From positions 1 to 13,062 of the forward strand of contig CAKUQY010000038.1 in assembly GCA_934675585.1 (NCBI GenBank): 13,062 nt of DNA, in the 5' to 3' direction. Shown here in pieces: positions 1-7,754 of the stretch (the stretch's first letter is position 1; each line of letters begins with the position of its first letter). Origin of the DNA: an uncultured Opitutales bacterium. Its GTDB lineage: Bacteria > Verrucomicrobiota > Verrucomicrobiia > Opitutales > UBA953. A program made the translations under genes and the position numbers. Below the pieces are notes generated by a model, which saw nothing but the letters and a program-made list of their open reading frames with translations, was not told the origin of the DNA and did no database searches.

Positions 1-1
1 A

Positions 2-78
2 TCTTAAATGAAGAATAACTCCCAAAATCTTTCCTCTCAAAAAAATCTTCGGTGTCCTTTTTATTTGACGAAATACGC
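2..78 (+). repeat. Left arm of 77-bp terminal inverted repeat
   Basis: This stretch is the reverse complement of 12986-13062 at 76 of 77 positions; the one mismatch is 25 against 13039. Pairing is position x with 13064-x, and identity stops after position 78. The inner end covers the last codons and stop of the ArsR-type gene (A-Y-F-V-K-stop), while the other arm lies in the 5' part of the DUF4209-like gene, so the same bases serve two different reading contexts. It may be a genuine repeat at which the assembly broke, or a fold-back assembly artefact. A single mismatch argues against a simple duplicated assembly k-mer. Confidence 0.9.
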
Positions 79-471
79 GGCAGGAACGCGTTTGTTGCGC
101 GCCTTCGCATTTCCTTTAAAATTTTTTTCAGGTGCCGCCGTTTTTATTTTTTTTGCGGGAACGCTTGTTTTCGCAAGTGCTGCGTCTGCCTTCACTCTTG
201 CAGACATTAAATCGTAAGTTGCATCAATCAATGCCGACATAATATCGGTTTTGTCTTCACGTGGCACCGAATACGTAATTGAAACACCACAACGCAACGC
301 CGAAACCAAGCCCAACTCACGCAATTTCATCAATTCTTTAGAAACCGTCGCCGTCGGCACTTGCATAATTTTACAAAGTTCACCCACGCGCAAATGACGA
401 TCCCGCAACAAACAAATAATGCGCAAACGCAACTCGCTACCTAAAATATGAAACAATTCGTGAGCTTCCAT
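61..471 (-). CDS. ArsR-family winged-helix transcriptional regulator
   Basis: A DNA-binding regulator of about 136 residues. The N-terminal 85 residues show the ArsR/SmtB winged helix-turn-helix: a helix with LRIICLLRD, a recognition unit VGELCKIMQVPTATVSKELMKL, and a wing RCGVSITYSV. No cysteine pair typical of metal-sensing ArsR members is evident in the recognition helix, so the ligand is unknown. I chose the ATG at 469-471 because it leaves one base after the aguA stop. A start 48 bases further upstream would overlap aguA and adds residues without family similarity. Tight spacing implies co-transcription with aguA, and it may control that gene. The C-terminal tail of about 30 residues is lysine/alanine-rich and unlike the family; its last codons and stop lie inside the terminal inverted repeat, so the true C-terminus may differ. 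Confidence 0.8.
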   Translation of the reverse strand: MEAHELFHILGSELRLRIICLLRDRHLRVGELCKIMQVPTATVSKELMKLRELGLVSALRCGVSITYSVPREDKTDIMSALIDATYDLMSARVKADAALAKTSVPAKKIKTAAPEKNFKGNAKARNKRVPAAYFVK

Positions 472-472
472 T

Positions 473-1519
473 TTACGCAGGCATTTGTTGCGACAAACAA
501 TGGAACGAGCCACCTTCAATCAAAATCACTCGCGAATCAAGTCCAATAATTTTACGTTGCGGGAACGCCTCTGCGATAATCCCGCACGCGCGCTCATTCG
601 CTTTTGTATCTGTGTATGCGGGAACGATAACCGCATCATTCAAAATCAAAAAATTTGCATAACTCGGCGGCAAATCACGTCCCGCCAACGAAAATGGCTC
701 TGGCATTGGCAATTCGATCACGTCGAACGCGCCGCCCTCTGGTGTTTTCATCGCTTCTAATTGCGCCAAATTACTTTGCAACGATTGATAATTGGGCTTG
801 TCTTTGTCATTTTCAACCGCCGCGATGATCGTTCTCGGCGCGACAAAACGCGCCAAATTATCAATGTGTCCATCGGTATCGTCGTTTGCCAAACCGTCTT
901 TCAGCCACAAAATTTCATTCACGCCCAAGCCCTCTTTCATCGCCTGTTCGAATTCGGCTTCATCGCGTTTACTTGCACGATTTGGATTTTTTTGCACGCA
1001 TTCTGTCGTCAACAGCAAACCGTCGCCCGACAATTCAATCGCGCCGCCTTCCAATTCAAAATCATAAACAAATTCGCGCAAACCCAGCGAACGCGCAATT
1101 CTTCCCGGAATTTCGTTGTCGAGATTCGCTTCAAACTTGCCGCCCCAGCCGTTAAAAATCCAATTCGTCAAAGCCACCTCGCCCGTTCCCGCGTGTTTGA
1201 CAAACAGTGGACCGTGATCGCGACACCAAACATCGTTCGCGGGATGATCGAAAAATTTGATCACGCTCAAATCTGCTTTCGCGCGGTTCAAATAATCGCG
1301 TGCTTGCGCTTGCAACACGTTCCCGCAATTAAAATAAACGGGCTCAAAATGCGAAATCGCCGCCGCGAACGCCGCGTATTGTTCGAGCAAAAGCTCAAAA
1401 TGTCCAGGCCACAACGCCGTATTTGTCGGCCAAGTCAGCCAAATCGCCGCTTGTTTTTCCCATTCCGCAGGCATGCGAAAACCCAGCGATTTTGGAGAAG
1501 ATTCGTTCAAATTATTCAT
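473..1519 (-). CDS. aguA: Agmatine deiminase (peptidyl-arginine deiminase family)
   Basis: Hydrolyses agmatine to N-carbamoylputrescine and ammonia in the cytoplasmic arginine-to-putrescine route. At 348 residues it is full length for the family. Recognisable features in order are MPAEWEKQAAIWLTWP near the N-terminus, the substrate-site segment WCRDHGPLFV, the LEGGAIE stretch followed by a glycine-rich turn, DDTDGHIDNLARFV with the catalytic histidine, and the C-terminal GGSFHCLSQQ carrying the nucleophilic cysteine. All catalytic landmarks are intact. The ATG is preceded by a weak GAAAG. The gene is followed one base later by an ArsR-type regulator. No carbamoylputrescine amidase or arginine decarboxylase is present here, so the partner steps must lie elsewhere. 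Confidence 0.95.
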   Translation of the reverse strand: MNNLNESSPKSLGFRMPAEWEKQAAIWLTWPTNTALWPGHFELLLEQYAAFAAAISHFEPVYFNCGNVLQAQARDYLNRAKADLSVIKFFDHPANDVWCRDHGPLFVKHAGTGEVALTNWIFNGWGGKFEANLDNEIPGRIARSLGLREFVYDFELEGGAIELSGDGLLLTTECVQKNPNRASKRDEAEFEQAMKEGLGVNEILWLKDGLANDDTDGHIDNLARFVAPRTIIAAVENDKDKPNYQSLQSNLAQLEAMKTPEGGAFDVIELPMPEPFSLAGRDLPPSYANFLILNDAVIVPAYTDTKANERACGIIAEAFPQRKIIGLDSRVILIEGGSFHCLSQQMPA

Positions 1520-1602
1520 ACGCTTTCAATTATCGCGAATTTCCGTTCCCGTGGCAAAGTTTATTTTTTCGGAAACATTTATCAAAAAACAAAAAATGTG
1601 CC

Positions 1603-1636
1603 CCAAAATCACGCCGCGGGAATTTTGCGATTTTGG
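1603..1636. promoter_or_regulatory. Dyad in the divergent aguA / SUMF1 intergenic region
   Basis: The 181-bp gap between the two divergent start codons must hold promoters for both directions. It contains the 8-bp inverted repeat CCAAAATC (1603-1610) and GATTTTGG (1629-1636), separated by 18 bases. There is no T-run positioned as in a terminator, so an operator or RNA hairpin is possible. I could not identify a convincing -35/-10 pair for either gene. Confidence 0.3.
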
Positions 1637-1700
1637 CGTTGCTTTTTTTTTGCAATATTTAGAATAACGAAACAACGACCCCAATTCTTCAATTAACATT

Positions 1701-2507
1701 ATGAAAAACAAAATTTTATCAGCAATCTTCATCATCGCATTCGCAAACGTTTTAGCACTCGCGGACAAGCCGAGATTCACCTACCGCGGCGAAACGCCCA
1801 GGTGGCAAAAAAACGGCGATGACTTGCCTTCCCTCGAAAAATCAGCGCAAACCGCCAAACAGACGGGCGAATTGGCACCACACCGCCTGATCAAAGTTTA
1901 TCAGTCGGAAGACAAAATCGGAAAATACGAAGTAACCCAAAAAGAATGGATTTTCATTATGGGAAACAATCCGTCCGTCAACAAAAAGGAAAACGGCGAC
2001 CCGATTTTAACGAATCCTGTTGACTCGGTTTCAAAAGCGCAAGCCCTCGAATTCTGCGAAAAACTGACCGCATACGAACGCCAAATGGGCTACATCGGCG
2101 AAAACGAAAAATACACGCTTCCCAACAAAGAAACCTGGTACATGATGTTTTTCGCCAAGCACAAGGCGGTGTTCAATTTGAAATACTTCGAGGACGTAGG
2201 TTGGTTCTGCACAAATTCAAAAAACAAAAGCCAACATTTCGGCAAAAAAAGCAACAACTCTTTAATGCTCTATGATATGCTCGGGAACGTCGCCGAACTC
2301 TGCACCGACGGGAACGTCGGAGGTTGCTACAATTGCAGCCCAATGTATTCAAAATATTCGAAAGAACTTAGAAACGTTTACACACCAGACAAATGGGAAA
2401 CGCTGAAATTATACGAAAATACTGGCTGGGCATATGGAATTCCATACAAGATTCAAGCCTGCCCAAATCACATCGTCGGATTTCGCGTTTATCTTAAAAG
2501 CGAATAA
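1701..2507 (+). CDS. Secreted SUMF1 / formylglycine-generating-enzyme-fold protein
   Basis: 268 residues. The N-terminus (MKNKILSAIFIIAFANVLALAD) has a basic start, a hydrophobic stretch and an Ala-Leu-Ala end, a typical Sec signal peptide. The body matches the SUMF1 (FGE-sulfatase) fold: YEVTQKEWIFIMGNNPS, NPVDSVSKAQALEFCEKL, a degenerate YTLPNKETWYMM where the family usually has a LPTEAEWE-like motif, YDMLGNVAELCTD (usual form LYDMxGNVWEW), and the terminal VGFRVYL. Members include true formylglycine-generating enzymes, but most bacterial secreted ones are lectin-like or have no known activity. The substitutions in LPTEAEWE and GNVWEW make an ordinary FGE role unlikely. It is the only clear plus-strand gene and has two copies of the dispersed word, both in the GNV segments. 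Confidence 0.8.
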   Translation: MKNKILSAIFIIAFANVLALADKPRFTYRGETPRWQKNGDDLPSLEKSAQTAKQTGELAPHRLIKVYQSEDKIGKYEVTQKEWIFIMGNNPSVNKKENGDPILTNPVDSVSKAQALEFCEKLTAYERQMGYIGENEKYTLPNKETWYMMFFAKHKAVFNLKYFEDVGWFCTNSKNKSQHFGKKSNNSLMLYDMLGNVAELCTDGNVGGCYNCSPMYSKYSKELRNVYTPDKWETLKLYENTGWAYGIPYKIQACPNHIVGFRVYLKSE

Positions 2508-2526
2508 TCGGTTTTCCAACAAAACG

Positions 2527-2560
2527 AAATCGCCACGATTTAAGGTTGTGGCGATTTTTT
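2527..2560. terminator. Bidirectional intrinsic terminator between convergent genes
   Basis: The 10-bp perfect stem AAATCGCCAC (2527-2536) / GTGGCGATTT (2548-2557) with an 11-base loop is followed by a run of T to 2560, placed 20 bases after the SUMF1-like stop codon. On the minus strand the same stem is followed by a weaker T-rich stretch, so it may also end the housekeeping run. Part of the hairpin lies inside the last codons and stop (2540-2542) of the phosphoesterase gene. Confidence 0.75.
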
Positions 2561-3394
2561 GTTCCCGCGAATGGTAAGTTCGAGGATTTCTGGCGGACAA
2601 CAAAAGCGCAGAGGCAACACGCTTTGCCCTAATCCACGCGTGGTAAAAATTTGCGCTCCCGCAGGCGTTTTGTTTAAGCCGTAACAATATTTGCTACAAG
2701 CTGCGAGCGGTCCCCAAAATGGAATGCGAATTTGCCCGCCGTGCGTATGCCCGCAAAGCACCAAATCAATCGTTTCATTTAAAAACGGCACCACACCTGG
2801 CGAATGAGAAAGCAAAATACACGGCGCATTTGTTGTGTTTATGGGAACGCAATTTTTATCAAAAATCGCGGCAAAGCTATGAGCGTCCAGCGTTCCCGCA
2901 AACAAAAATTCTTTGCCATTTTTCAAACGAATTAATTGGCTGTCTTTTTCTACAAAAACGCGAATGCCTTGGTTGGAAAATAATTTATCAAAAACTTGAC
3001 GTCCCGCGTAGCCATCGTGATTTCCCATCACGGCAAATGTTGGCACGCCCGCTCGCGGGAACGCTCCCAAAACCTCTGCTATCGCTTCCAACGAAAGTGT
3101 TCTTTTTTTAGAATGCAAATTAGTGTAATCGCCAAGCATACAAATCGCATCGGGATTAAGCGCGAGCGTTTTTTTGATAATTTCTTCCGCGCGGGAACGA
3201 TCTTTTTTACTAAAATGAAAATCGCTCAAAACAACAATTTTTGTCGTTCCCGTTGCTTTTTCAAGAACGATTTCTTGACGAGTAATTGTCAAAAAATTGG
3301 GCTCAATTTTCCACGCATAAAAAAATACCAACGCGACACAAAAAATAGCCAGCGCCAACAATCTCAAAGTCCAAACAATTATTTTATTTTTCAT
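2540..3394 (-). CDS. Membrane-anchored calcineurin-like metallophosphoesterase (YaeI/LpxG type)
   Basis: 284 residues from the ATG at 3392-3394; a TTG six bases upstream is an alternative. One hydrophobic segment (IIVWTLRLLALAIFCVALVFF) anchors the N-terminus, with the catalytic domain after it. The full dinuclear metal-site set is present in order: LSDFHF, LGDYTN, MGNHDG, LLSHSP and CGHTHGGQ. This arrangement, together with the anchor, is that of the YaeI/YkuE group, which includes chlamydial LpxG, the UDP-2,3-diacylglucosamine hydrolase of lipid A synthesis. A lipid A role is inferred from that relationship and from the O-antigen-type genes nearby; other phosphoesters are possible. It lies 6 bases after the comF stop, as the last gene of a minus-strand run. 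Six copies of the dispersed word lie within it. Confidence 0.85.
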   Translation of the reverse strand: MKNKIIVWTLRLLALAIFCVALVFFYAWKIEPNFLTITRQEIVLEKATGTTKIVVLSDFHFSKKDRSRAEEIIKKTLALNPDAICMLGDYTNLHSKKRTLSLEAIAEVLGAFPRAGVPTFAVMGNHDGYAGRQVFDKLFSNQGIRVFVEKDSQLIRLKNGKEFLFAGTLDAHSFAAIFDKNCVPINTTNAPCILLSHSPGVVPFLNETIDLVLCGHTHGGQIRIPFWGPLAACSKYCYGLNKTPAGAQIFTTRGLGQSVLPLRFCCPPEILELTIRGNKKSPQP

Positions 3395-3400
3395 TAGCAA

Positions 3401-4165
3401 TTAAAATGATTTTCCTGTTTTTACTGCGCGCGCAAAAGTCGCAACCGCAATATTTTGCGCGCCATTTTCGTAAAGTGTTTTCACGCAAGCGCCCAGCGTT
3501 GCTCCCGTCGTCAAGACATCGTCAATCACCACATAACGCGCGCGCGGATCAATCGCCGTTCCCGCCGCCAATGCAAACGCGTCTTCAATGTTTTTTTGAC
3601 GTTGCTCGTCATTCAAAAAAGTTTGCGTTCCCGTATCGCGAATACGCACCAGCAAATCTTCCACGCGCGTTCCCGCAACGCGTTCTGCCAACGCTCTCGC
3701 ATAAAGTTCACTTTGATTAAAACCGCGCCACGCAAAACGCTTTTTCCACAACGGCACGGGAACGAGAATCGCATTTTCCAAAAAATCATAATAGCCCGCC
3801 GACGTTCCCGCGAGTCGCACCATATCGCGCGCCACACTGCGCACAAAACGATATTTAAACGCGTAAATGAGCGCCGACATTTCCGTTCCCGCCAAAACCG
3901 CACAACGCACGCGCACACCACCAAAATCTGAAATTGAGCGATCGCGACAATAACGACAATTTTTTTCTGCGTTCTCGTAAGGCGCGCCACAAAACGGGCA
4001 AGCATCGTTCCCGATAAATTTTACTTCTTCGAGTGCCGCCCGCGAAATATTTTCATAATCGCCCGCCTCTAAGGGCGTTCCCGCAACAACACAAGTTCGC
4101 GGGAACGCGAGTGCCAACACGCGCTCGCCCCAAGTGCGAAAATTTTGAATTAATGGCGTTCCCAC
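3401..4165 (-). CDS. comF: ComF-family phosphoribosyltransferase-like protein
   Basis: About 254 residues. An N-terminal zinc-ribbon segment (CPFCG, then CRYCRD about a dozen residues later) precedes a PRTase domain with LVPVPLWKKRFAWRGFNQSE, the QKNIEDAF segment and the PRPP loop VVIDDVLTTGATL. This is the ComF/GntX layout; members take part in uptake and processing of single-stranded DNA during natural transformation. The start is uncertain: no ATG is available upstream of the domain. The GTG at 4163-4165 gives an N-terminus like other members and overlaps the upstream oxidase by 16 bases; a TTG at 4196-4198 gives an overlap of 49. The proposed GTG lies inside a copy of the dispersed word. 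Ten copies occur in this short gene, yielding repeated AGT tripeptides, the highest density in the window. Confidence 0.85.
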   Translation of the reverse strand: MGTPLIQNFRTWGERVLALAFPRTCVVAGTPLEAGDYENISRAALEEVKFIGNDACPFCGAPYENAEKNCRYCRDRSISDFGGVRVRCAVLAGTEMSALIYAFKYRFVRSVARDMVRLAGTSAGYYDFLENAILVPVPLWKKRFAWRGFNQSELYARALAERVAGTRVEDLLVRIRDTGTQTFLNDEQRQKNIEDAFALAAGTAIDPRARYVVIDDVLTTGATLGACVKTLYENGAQNIAVATFARAVKTGKSF

Positions 4166-5577
4166 GGAAGTTTTATTTGAATCGGCGTGTAATCCCAAAC
4201 ATTAAACGGCTCAAAAATTTTGCCACGCCCAAGAATATTTTTAGGGTCGAGCGCGCGCTTAATCGCGAGCATCGCGTTAATTTCGGCAGGCGAATGTTGC
4301 AAGCCAAGAAATGGCGACTTCGCCAAACCGATGCCATGCTCGCCCGTAATGCAACCTTCGAGCGCCACCACCGATTTCATAATTTTAAAAATGGCTTGCT
4401 CTGCTTTTTTGCATTGCATTTCATCTTCGCGATTAAACATCACGTGCACGTGCAAATTGCCATCGCCCACGTGGCCAAAAATCGGCGTGTAAAGTCCGGT
4501 ATCTTTTGTTACTTGTCGCATCAATTCAAGCAAGCGCACAAAATTTTTTGCGGGAACGACGATATCTTCGTTCAATTTTGCATTCGCGAGCAAAAACATC
4601 GCTGGCGAACACGCGCGGCGCACGTCCCAAAAAGTTTCAGCCATCGCGGGAACGTCCGTTTCTTTGAACGCAATTGTCGTTCCCGTCGCCCATGCGCGCA
4701 CGCGCTCAGCTTGCTCGGGAACGCTTAATTTGTCGCCGTCAACTTCGATCAATAAAACCGCGGGCGATTCAATTTGTTCAAAAAATTGTGTTGCTTTAAA
4801 TTTTTGCGCGCAGGCCACCGAAAGCGAATCCATAAATTCGAGCACGCTTGGCTGGACGCGTTCCCGCAAAAGCGTTCCCGCAGCTTCGAGCGCGCTTTGG
4901 TCGCTTTTAAACGCACACAAAAAAGTGTGTCGCGCTTGTGGCAACGGCACCAATTTTAAAACGGCTTTGGTAACAACACCCAAGGTTCCTTCCGCGCCAA
5001 CCCACAAATCTTTAAGATTGTAGCCACTAACAAATTTTTTAACAGCCGCGCCCCAACGCACTTTTTCGCCCGTAGGCAAAATGCCTTCCAAAGCCAAAAC
5101 ATAATCGCGCGTCACGCCATATTTTGCAGCGCGCAAACCGCCTGCATTCGTCGCAATGTTCCCGCCAATCGTGCAATATTTTTTGCTCGCTGGGTCGGGC
5201 GGAAAAAACAAACCAGACGGCTCTGCCGCCCGCGAAATCGCTTCTGTAATCACACCCGGCTGAACAATTGCCGTTCCCGCGTCCGCATCAATTTCTAATT
5301 TTTGCCAATGCGCCAACGAAATCACCCAGCCGCCGCAAACTGGCGTCGCGCCGCCAACCGTCGAAGTTCCCGCGCCACGCACCGTTACGGGAACGCCCAA
5401 TTCATTCGCCAATTTTAAAACTTTTGAAATGTCATCTTCATCGCGCGGGAACACCACCGCGTCTGGCGGGAACGATAATTTAATATTGTCAAACGATGCC
5501 GCAAAACGCGACTTGTCATCGGTTTTTACCACCGACGGCGGGAACGCGGACAATAATTTTTCTAACACGGTTTTCAT
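4150..5577 (-). CDS. glcD: FAD-binding oxidase, GlcD / D-lactate dehydrogenase type
   Basis: 475 residues from the ATG at 5575-5577. The N-terminal PCMH-type FAD-binding domain shows VTVRGAGTSTVGGATP, IVQPGV and the long flavin-contact segment CTIGGNIATNAGGLRA, with GAEGTLGVVT following. The C-terminal FAD-oxidase domain has GHVGDGNLHVHV, LEGCITGEHGIGLAK and the closing RALDPKNILGRGKIF. The family covers glycolate oxidase subunit D, D-lactate and D-2-hydroxyglutarate dehydrogenases, which pass electrons from a 2-hydroxy acid to a carrier. The sequence alone does not fix the substrate, and no GlcE or GlcF partner lies next to it, so the symbol is provisional. The frame stays open for 27 codons upstream to a TTG at 5658, with a small hairpin (5634-5647) in that stretch. 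It lies between thrC and comF on the same strand. Confidence 0.88.
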   Translation of the reverse strand: MKTVLEKLLSAFPPSVVKTDDKSRFAASFDNIKLSFPPDAVVFPRDEDDISKVLKLANELGVPVTVRGAGTSTVGGATPVCGGWVISLAHWQKLEIDADAGTAIVQPGVITEAISRAAEPSGLFFPPDPASKKYCTIGGNIATNAGGLRAAKYGVTRDYVLALEGILPTGEKVRWGAAVKKFVSGYNLKDLWVGAEGTLGVVTKAVLKLVPLPQARHTFLCAFKSDQSALEAAGTLLRERVQPSVLEFMDSLSVACAQKFKATQFFEQIESPAVLLIEVDGDKLSVPEQAERVRAWATGTTIAFKETDVPAMAETFWDVRRACSPAMFLLANAKLNEDIVVPAKNFVRLLELMRQVTKDTGLYTPIFGHVGDGNLHVHVMFNREDEMQCKKAEQAIFKIMKSVVALEGCITGEHGIGLAKSPFLGLQHSPAEINAMLAIKRALDPKNILGRGKIFEPFNVWDYTPIQIKLPWERH

Positions 5578-5664
5578 TGTTTTTACGGGAATCGCACAAA
5601 CTTTAAGCGTCGCCGCCAAAACTTTTTCTTTTACGCTTCCCGAAGCGAGAAAACGCAATTTAAA

Positions 5665-7128
5665 TTACAAAAATTTTGCGACGAAATCACCGACGCCCGT
5701 TTTTGCACAAGTTGCGTTGTGAGCGATTGGCGCATTTTCAAGCGACGCAAGCGCGGCGGGAGCTTGCGTTCCCGTCAATTTTTCAAGCGCGCGCAAATTG
5801 TCAAAATCATTTTCAGAAACAACGTTCCCGCTAAGCGCGCGAAGCATAGTCGCAGGGAACTTCCATGGCGATGCTGTTGCCGCAATCACGGCGGGAACGT
5901 CATCTTGGCGCACGTCGCGCAAGACTTTCCTGCCGATTGCGGTGTGAGGATCTGCCAAATATTTTTCTTGTTCCCACAAAATTTTCACGCAATTTTCGGT
6001 TTCTGTTTGTGAAGCCCAGCCCGCGTCAAAGAGTTCCCGCAAGCGCGCGTGTTCTTCGGCGTTGATTGAAAAATTACCTGTTGCTTTCAAACTATTCATC
6101 AATGTCGCAGTACGATTACCATCATTGCCCGTTAATTCAAAAATCATACGTTCAAGATTTGACGAAACCAAAATATCCATCGATGGCGAATTGGTAATAT
6201 AAAACGCGCGGGAACGGCAATCGTAAACGCCCGTTTTGATAAATTCGGCAATAACATTATTTTCGTTGGACGCGGTAATCAATTTGCGAATCGGCGCGCC
6301 CAATTTTTTTGCAAAACGCGCCGCCAAAATGTTGCCAAAATTACCCGTCGGCACCACAACATCAAACGCGTCCACACCTTGTTTTGCCAAGCGACGCCAG
6401 GTGTCGAGATAATAACAAATTTGCGGGAACAAGCGTCCAATATTAATCGAATTTGCACTCGATAAAAATACACCGTTTTCTGCCGCGCGGGAACGCAATG
6501 CTTGATCGGCAAACGCCGCTTTTACGCCCGCTTGCGCATTATCAAAATTGCCTTCAATCGCGCAAACGTGCACATTCGTTCCCGCGTTGCAAACCATTTG
6601 GCGACGTTGAATGTCCGACGTGCCCACTTGCGGATAAAACACAACGATTTCCGTTCCCGCAACATTGGCAAAACCGCTTTCTGCTGCCGAGCCCGTATCG
6701 CCCGAAGTCGCCGTCAACACCAGCGCTTTTTTCAAACCCGCTTGCTGCGCCGCATATTGCAAAAAGTGAGGCAACAAAGTCAGTGCCACATCTTTAAACG
6801 CAAATGTTGGCCCGTGAAACAAGTCCAAAAAATAAACGTTCCCGCCAACGCGCGTCAACGGCACCACCTCATCACAATCAAAACGCGCCAACGAAGCCGC
6901 AATCGCTTTGCGAACTAACTCCGCGGGAACATCATCAAAAAACGCGAGCAACAATTGCTCCATTACCGCCGCATAATTGGGCGCATTCAAAATCGATTCG
7001 CGCGAAAGCACTGGCAAATTCGCGGGAACGTAAAGTCCGCCATCAGGAGCGATTCCATTGAGCAACGCTTGGGTTGCATTGATTGCAGGAGCCTTCCCGC
7101 GAGTAGAAATATAATTTGTCATACTCAT
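5665..7128 (-). CDS. thrC: Threonine synthase
   Basis: Converts O-phosphohomoserine to threonine using pyridoxal phosphate, the last step of threonine synthesis. 487 residues from the ATG at 7126-7128; a second ATG two codons later is equally plausible. The N-terminus MTNYISTRGKAP and IAPDGGLYVP are typical of the family. The PLP lysine lies in FHGPTFAFKDVAL, followed by TATSGDTGSAAESGF and NSINIGRLFPQICYY, then VVPTGNFGNILAA. The open frame continues far upstream to 7545, but that extension has no family similarity. An intrinsic-terminator-like hairpin ends 7 bases before the start codon. No Shine-Dalgarno sequence is visible. Fourteen copies of the dispersed word fall in it, read in several frames (AGT, GNV, VPA, RSR). 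Confidence 0.95.
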   Translation of the reverse strand: MSMTNYISTRGKAPAINATQALLNGIAPDGGLYVPANLPVLSRESILNAPNYAAVMEQLLLAFFDDVPAELVRKAIAASLARFDCDEVVPLTRVGGNVYFLDLFHGPTFAFKDVALTLLPHFLQYAAQQAGLKKALVLTATSGDTGSAAESGFANVAGTEIVVFYPQVGTSDIQRRQMVCNAGTNVHVCAIEGNFDNAQAGVKAAFADQALRSRAAENGVFLSSANSINIGRLFPQICYYLDTWRRLAKQGVDAFDVVVPTGNFGNILAARFAKKLGAPIRKLITASNENNVIAEFIKTGVYDCRSRAFYITNSPSMDILVSSNLERMIFELTGNDGNRTATLMNSLKATGNFSINAEEHARLRELFDAGWASQTETENCVKILWEQEKYLADPHTAIGRKVLRDVRQDDVPAVIAATASPWKFPATMLRALSGNVVSENDFDNLRALEKLTGTQAPAALASLENAPIAHNATCAKTGVGDFVAKFL

Positions 7129-7135
7129 TAAGTAT

Positions 7136-7164
7136 AAAAAAAACGCCCGAGATTGTCGAGCGTT
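7136..7164 (-). terminator. Intrinsic terminator or attenuator just upstream of thrC
   Basis: Read on the minus strand, AACGCTCGA and TCGGGCGTT form a 9-bp stem with one T-G wobble and a 5-base loop, followed directly by T's (eight in a row counting two in the stem). The T-run ends 7 bases before the thrC ATG. On the plus strand there is no T-run, so it acts only on transcription heading into thrC. Either it ends the glycosyltransferase transcript, or it attenuates thrC. I see no threonine/isoleucine-rich leader peptide. Confidence 0.7.
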
Positions 7165-7177
7165 AGCGGGAACCAGA

Positions 7178-7706
7178 CTAATCCCAATTTTTTGGGTGTC
7201 GTTTTGAAGACGGAAATAGAAAAAGTGGCTTAAAAGCTTAGTTTTAGAGCGAAAAAATATTTTTTTTGAGAGGAAAATTAAGGCAAAGACTTTTTTTGAA
7301 GAAATTTTGGCGGGAACAAAAAAAATGGGATAACTTATCCCAATTTCGCGGGAACGGCATTTTGGCGCTTGATCGCGGGAACGATGACGAAAACACAATC
7401 GGCTTTTTGCTGTCAAATGGCTATTTTGCCGTCGTTCGCCAACGTCACGAACGCGACATTTTCGGGAACGCCAAAACGATTGCACAAAACTTGCGAGAAG
7501 GCGTTCCCGCAAAAACAAAAGATAATTTTTCTCAAATAAATTCAAAAACTTTTTCTTTTTTGCAAAATTTACGTGCGCTCTTTTGTGAAAAATCCCTCAA
7601 ATTCATCAGCGTCCGCCCGAAAAAACCTCCCAAAATCGCCCCAAAACAACTCATTTTCCCCTTTTATCCCGCATAAATCCTAACCACAAACAAAAATTGG
7701 GATTAG
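7178..7706. repeat. 15-bp inverted repeat bracketing the intergenic gap
   Basis: CTAATCCCAATTTTT at 7178-7192 is the exact reverse complement of 7692-7706, giving a 529-bp unit with terminal inverted repeats. I find no obvious target duplication in the flanking bases. The shorter word ATCCCAATTT recurs at 7337-7346 and 11094-11103, and inverted in 8611-8622, so the repeat may reflect a shared binding site instead of a MITE-like element. Confidence 0.5.
7326..7342. promoter_or_regulatory. Operator-like palindrome TGGGATAAcTTATCCCA
   Basis: A perfect 8-bp dyad around one central base, lying about 200 bp upstream of thrC inside the non-coding gap. Size and symmetry suit a dimeric repressor. There is no T-run immediately after it on either strand, so it is not a terminator. 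Confidence 0.4.
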
Positions 7707-7738
7707 ACTGCATTCCCGCGAAAAATCTTAAAAATCCT

Positions 7739-7754
7739 AAAATCTGTGGATTTT
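7739..7754 (-). terminator. Weak AT-rich hairpin after the GT-domain gene
   Basis: AAAATC and GATTTT form a 6-bp stem with a 4-base loop, starting 14 bases beyond the stop codon of the glycosyltransferase-domain gene. On the minus strand a short T-rich stretch follows. The stem is weak, so termination is uncertain. Confidence 0.35.

Noticed and set aside
8..217. Plus-strand frame of 69 codons at the left edge
   Set aside because: It is antisense to the ArsR-type gene and begins in the inverted repeat; the matching frame in the other arm stops after about 26 codons.
761..1696. Long plus-strand frame (311 codons) opposite agmatine deiminase
   Set aside because: It is the antisense of a gene with intact catalytic motifs, has no family similarity and is rich in Arg/Gln/Phe, as expected of a shadow frame.
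5634..5647. Hairpin CGCTTC-CC-GAAGCG between thrC and the FAD oxidase as a terminator
   Set aside because: A short 6-bp stem with a 2-base loop and no T-run in the direction of transcription.
7129..7545. Extension of the thrC frame upstream to 7545 (626 codons)
   Set aside because: The added residues are Arg/Lys/Phe-rich without similarity, cross a terminator-like hairpin, and the family N-terminus begins at the ATG 7122-7128.
7266..7676. Plus-strand frame of 136 codons in the intergenic gap
   Set aside because: The centre looks protein-like, but it starts only at TTG, has no ribosome binding site, and its ends are low-complexity. Kept as a remark, not a gene.
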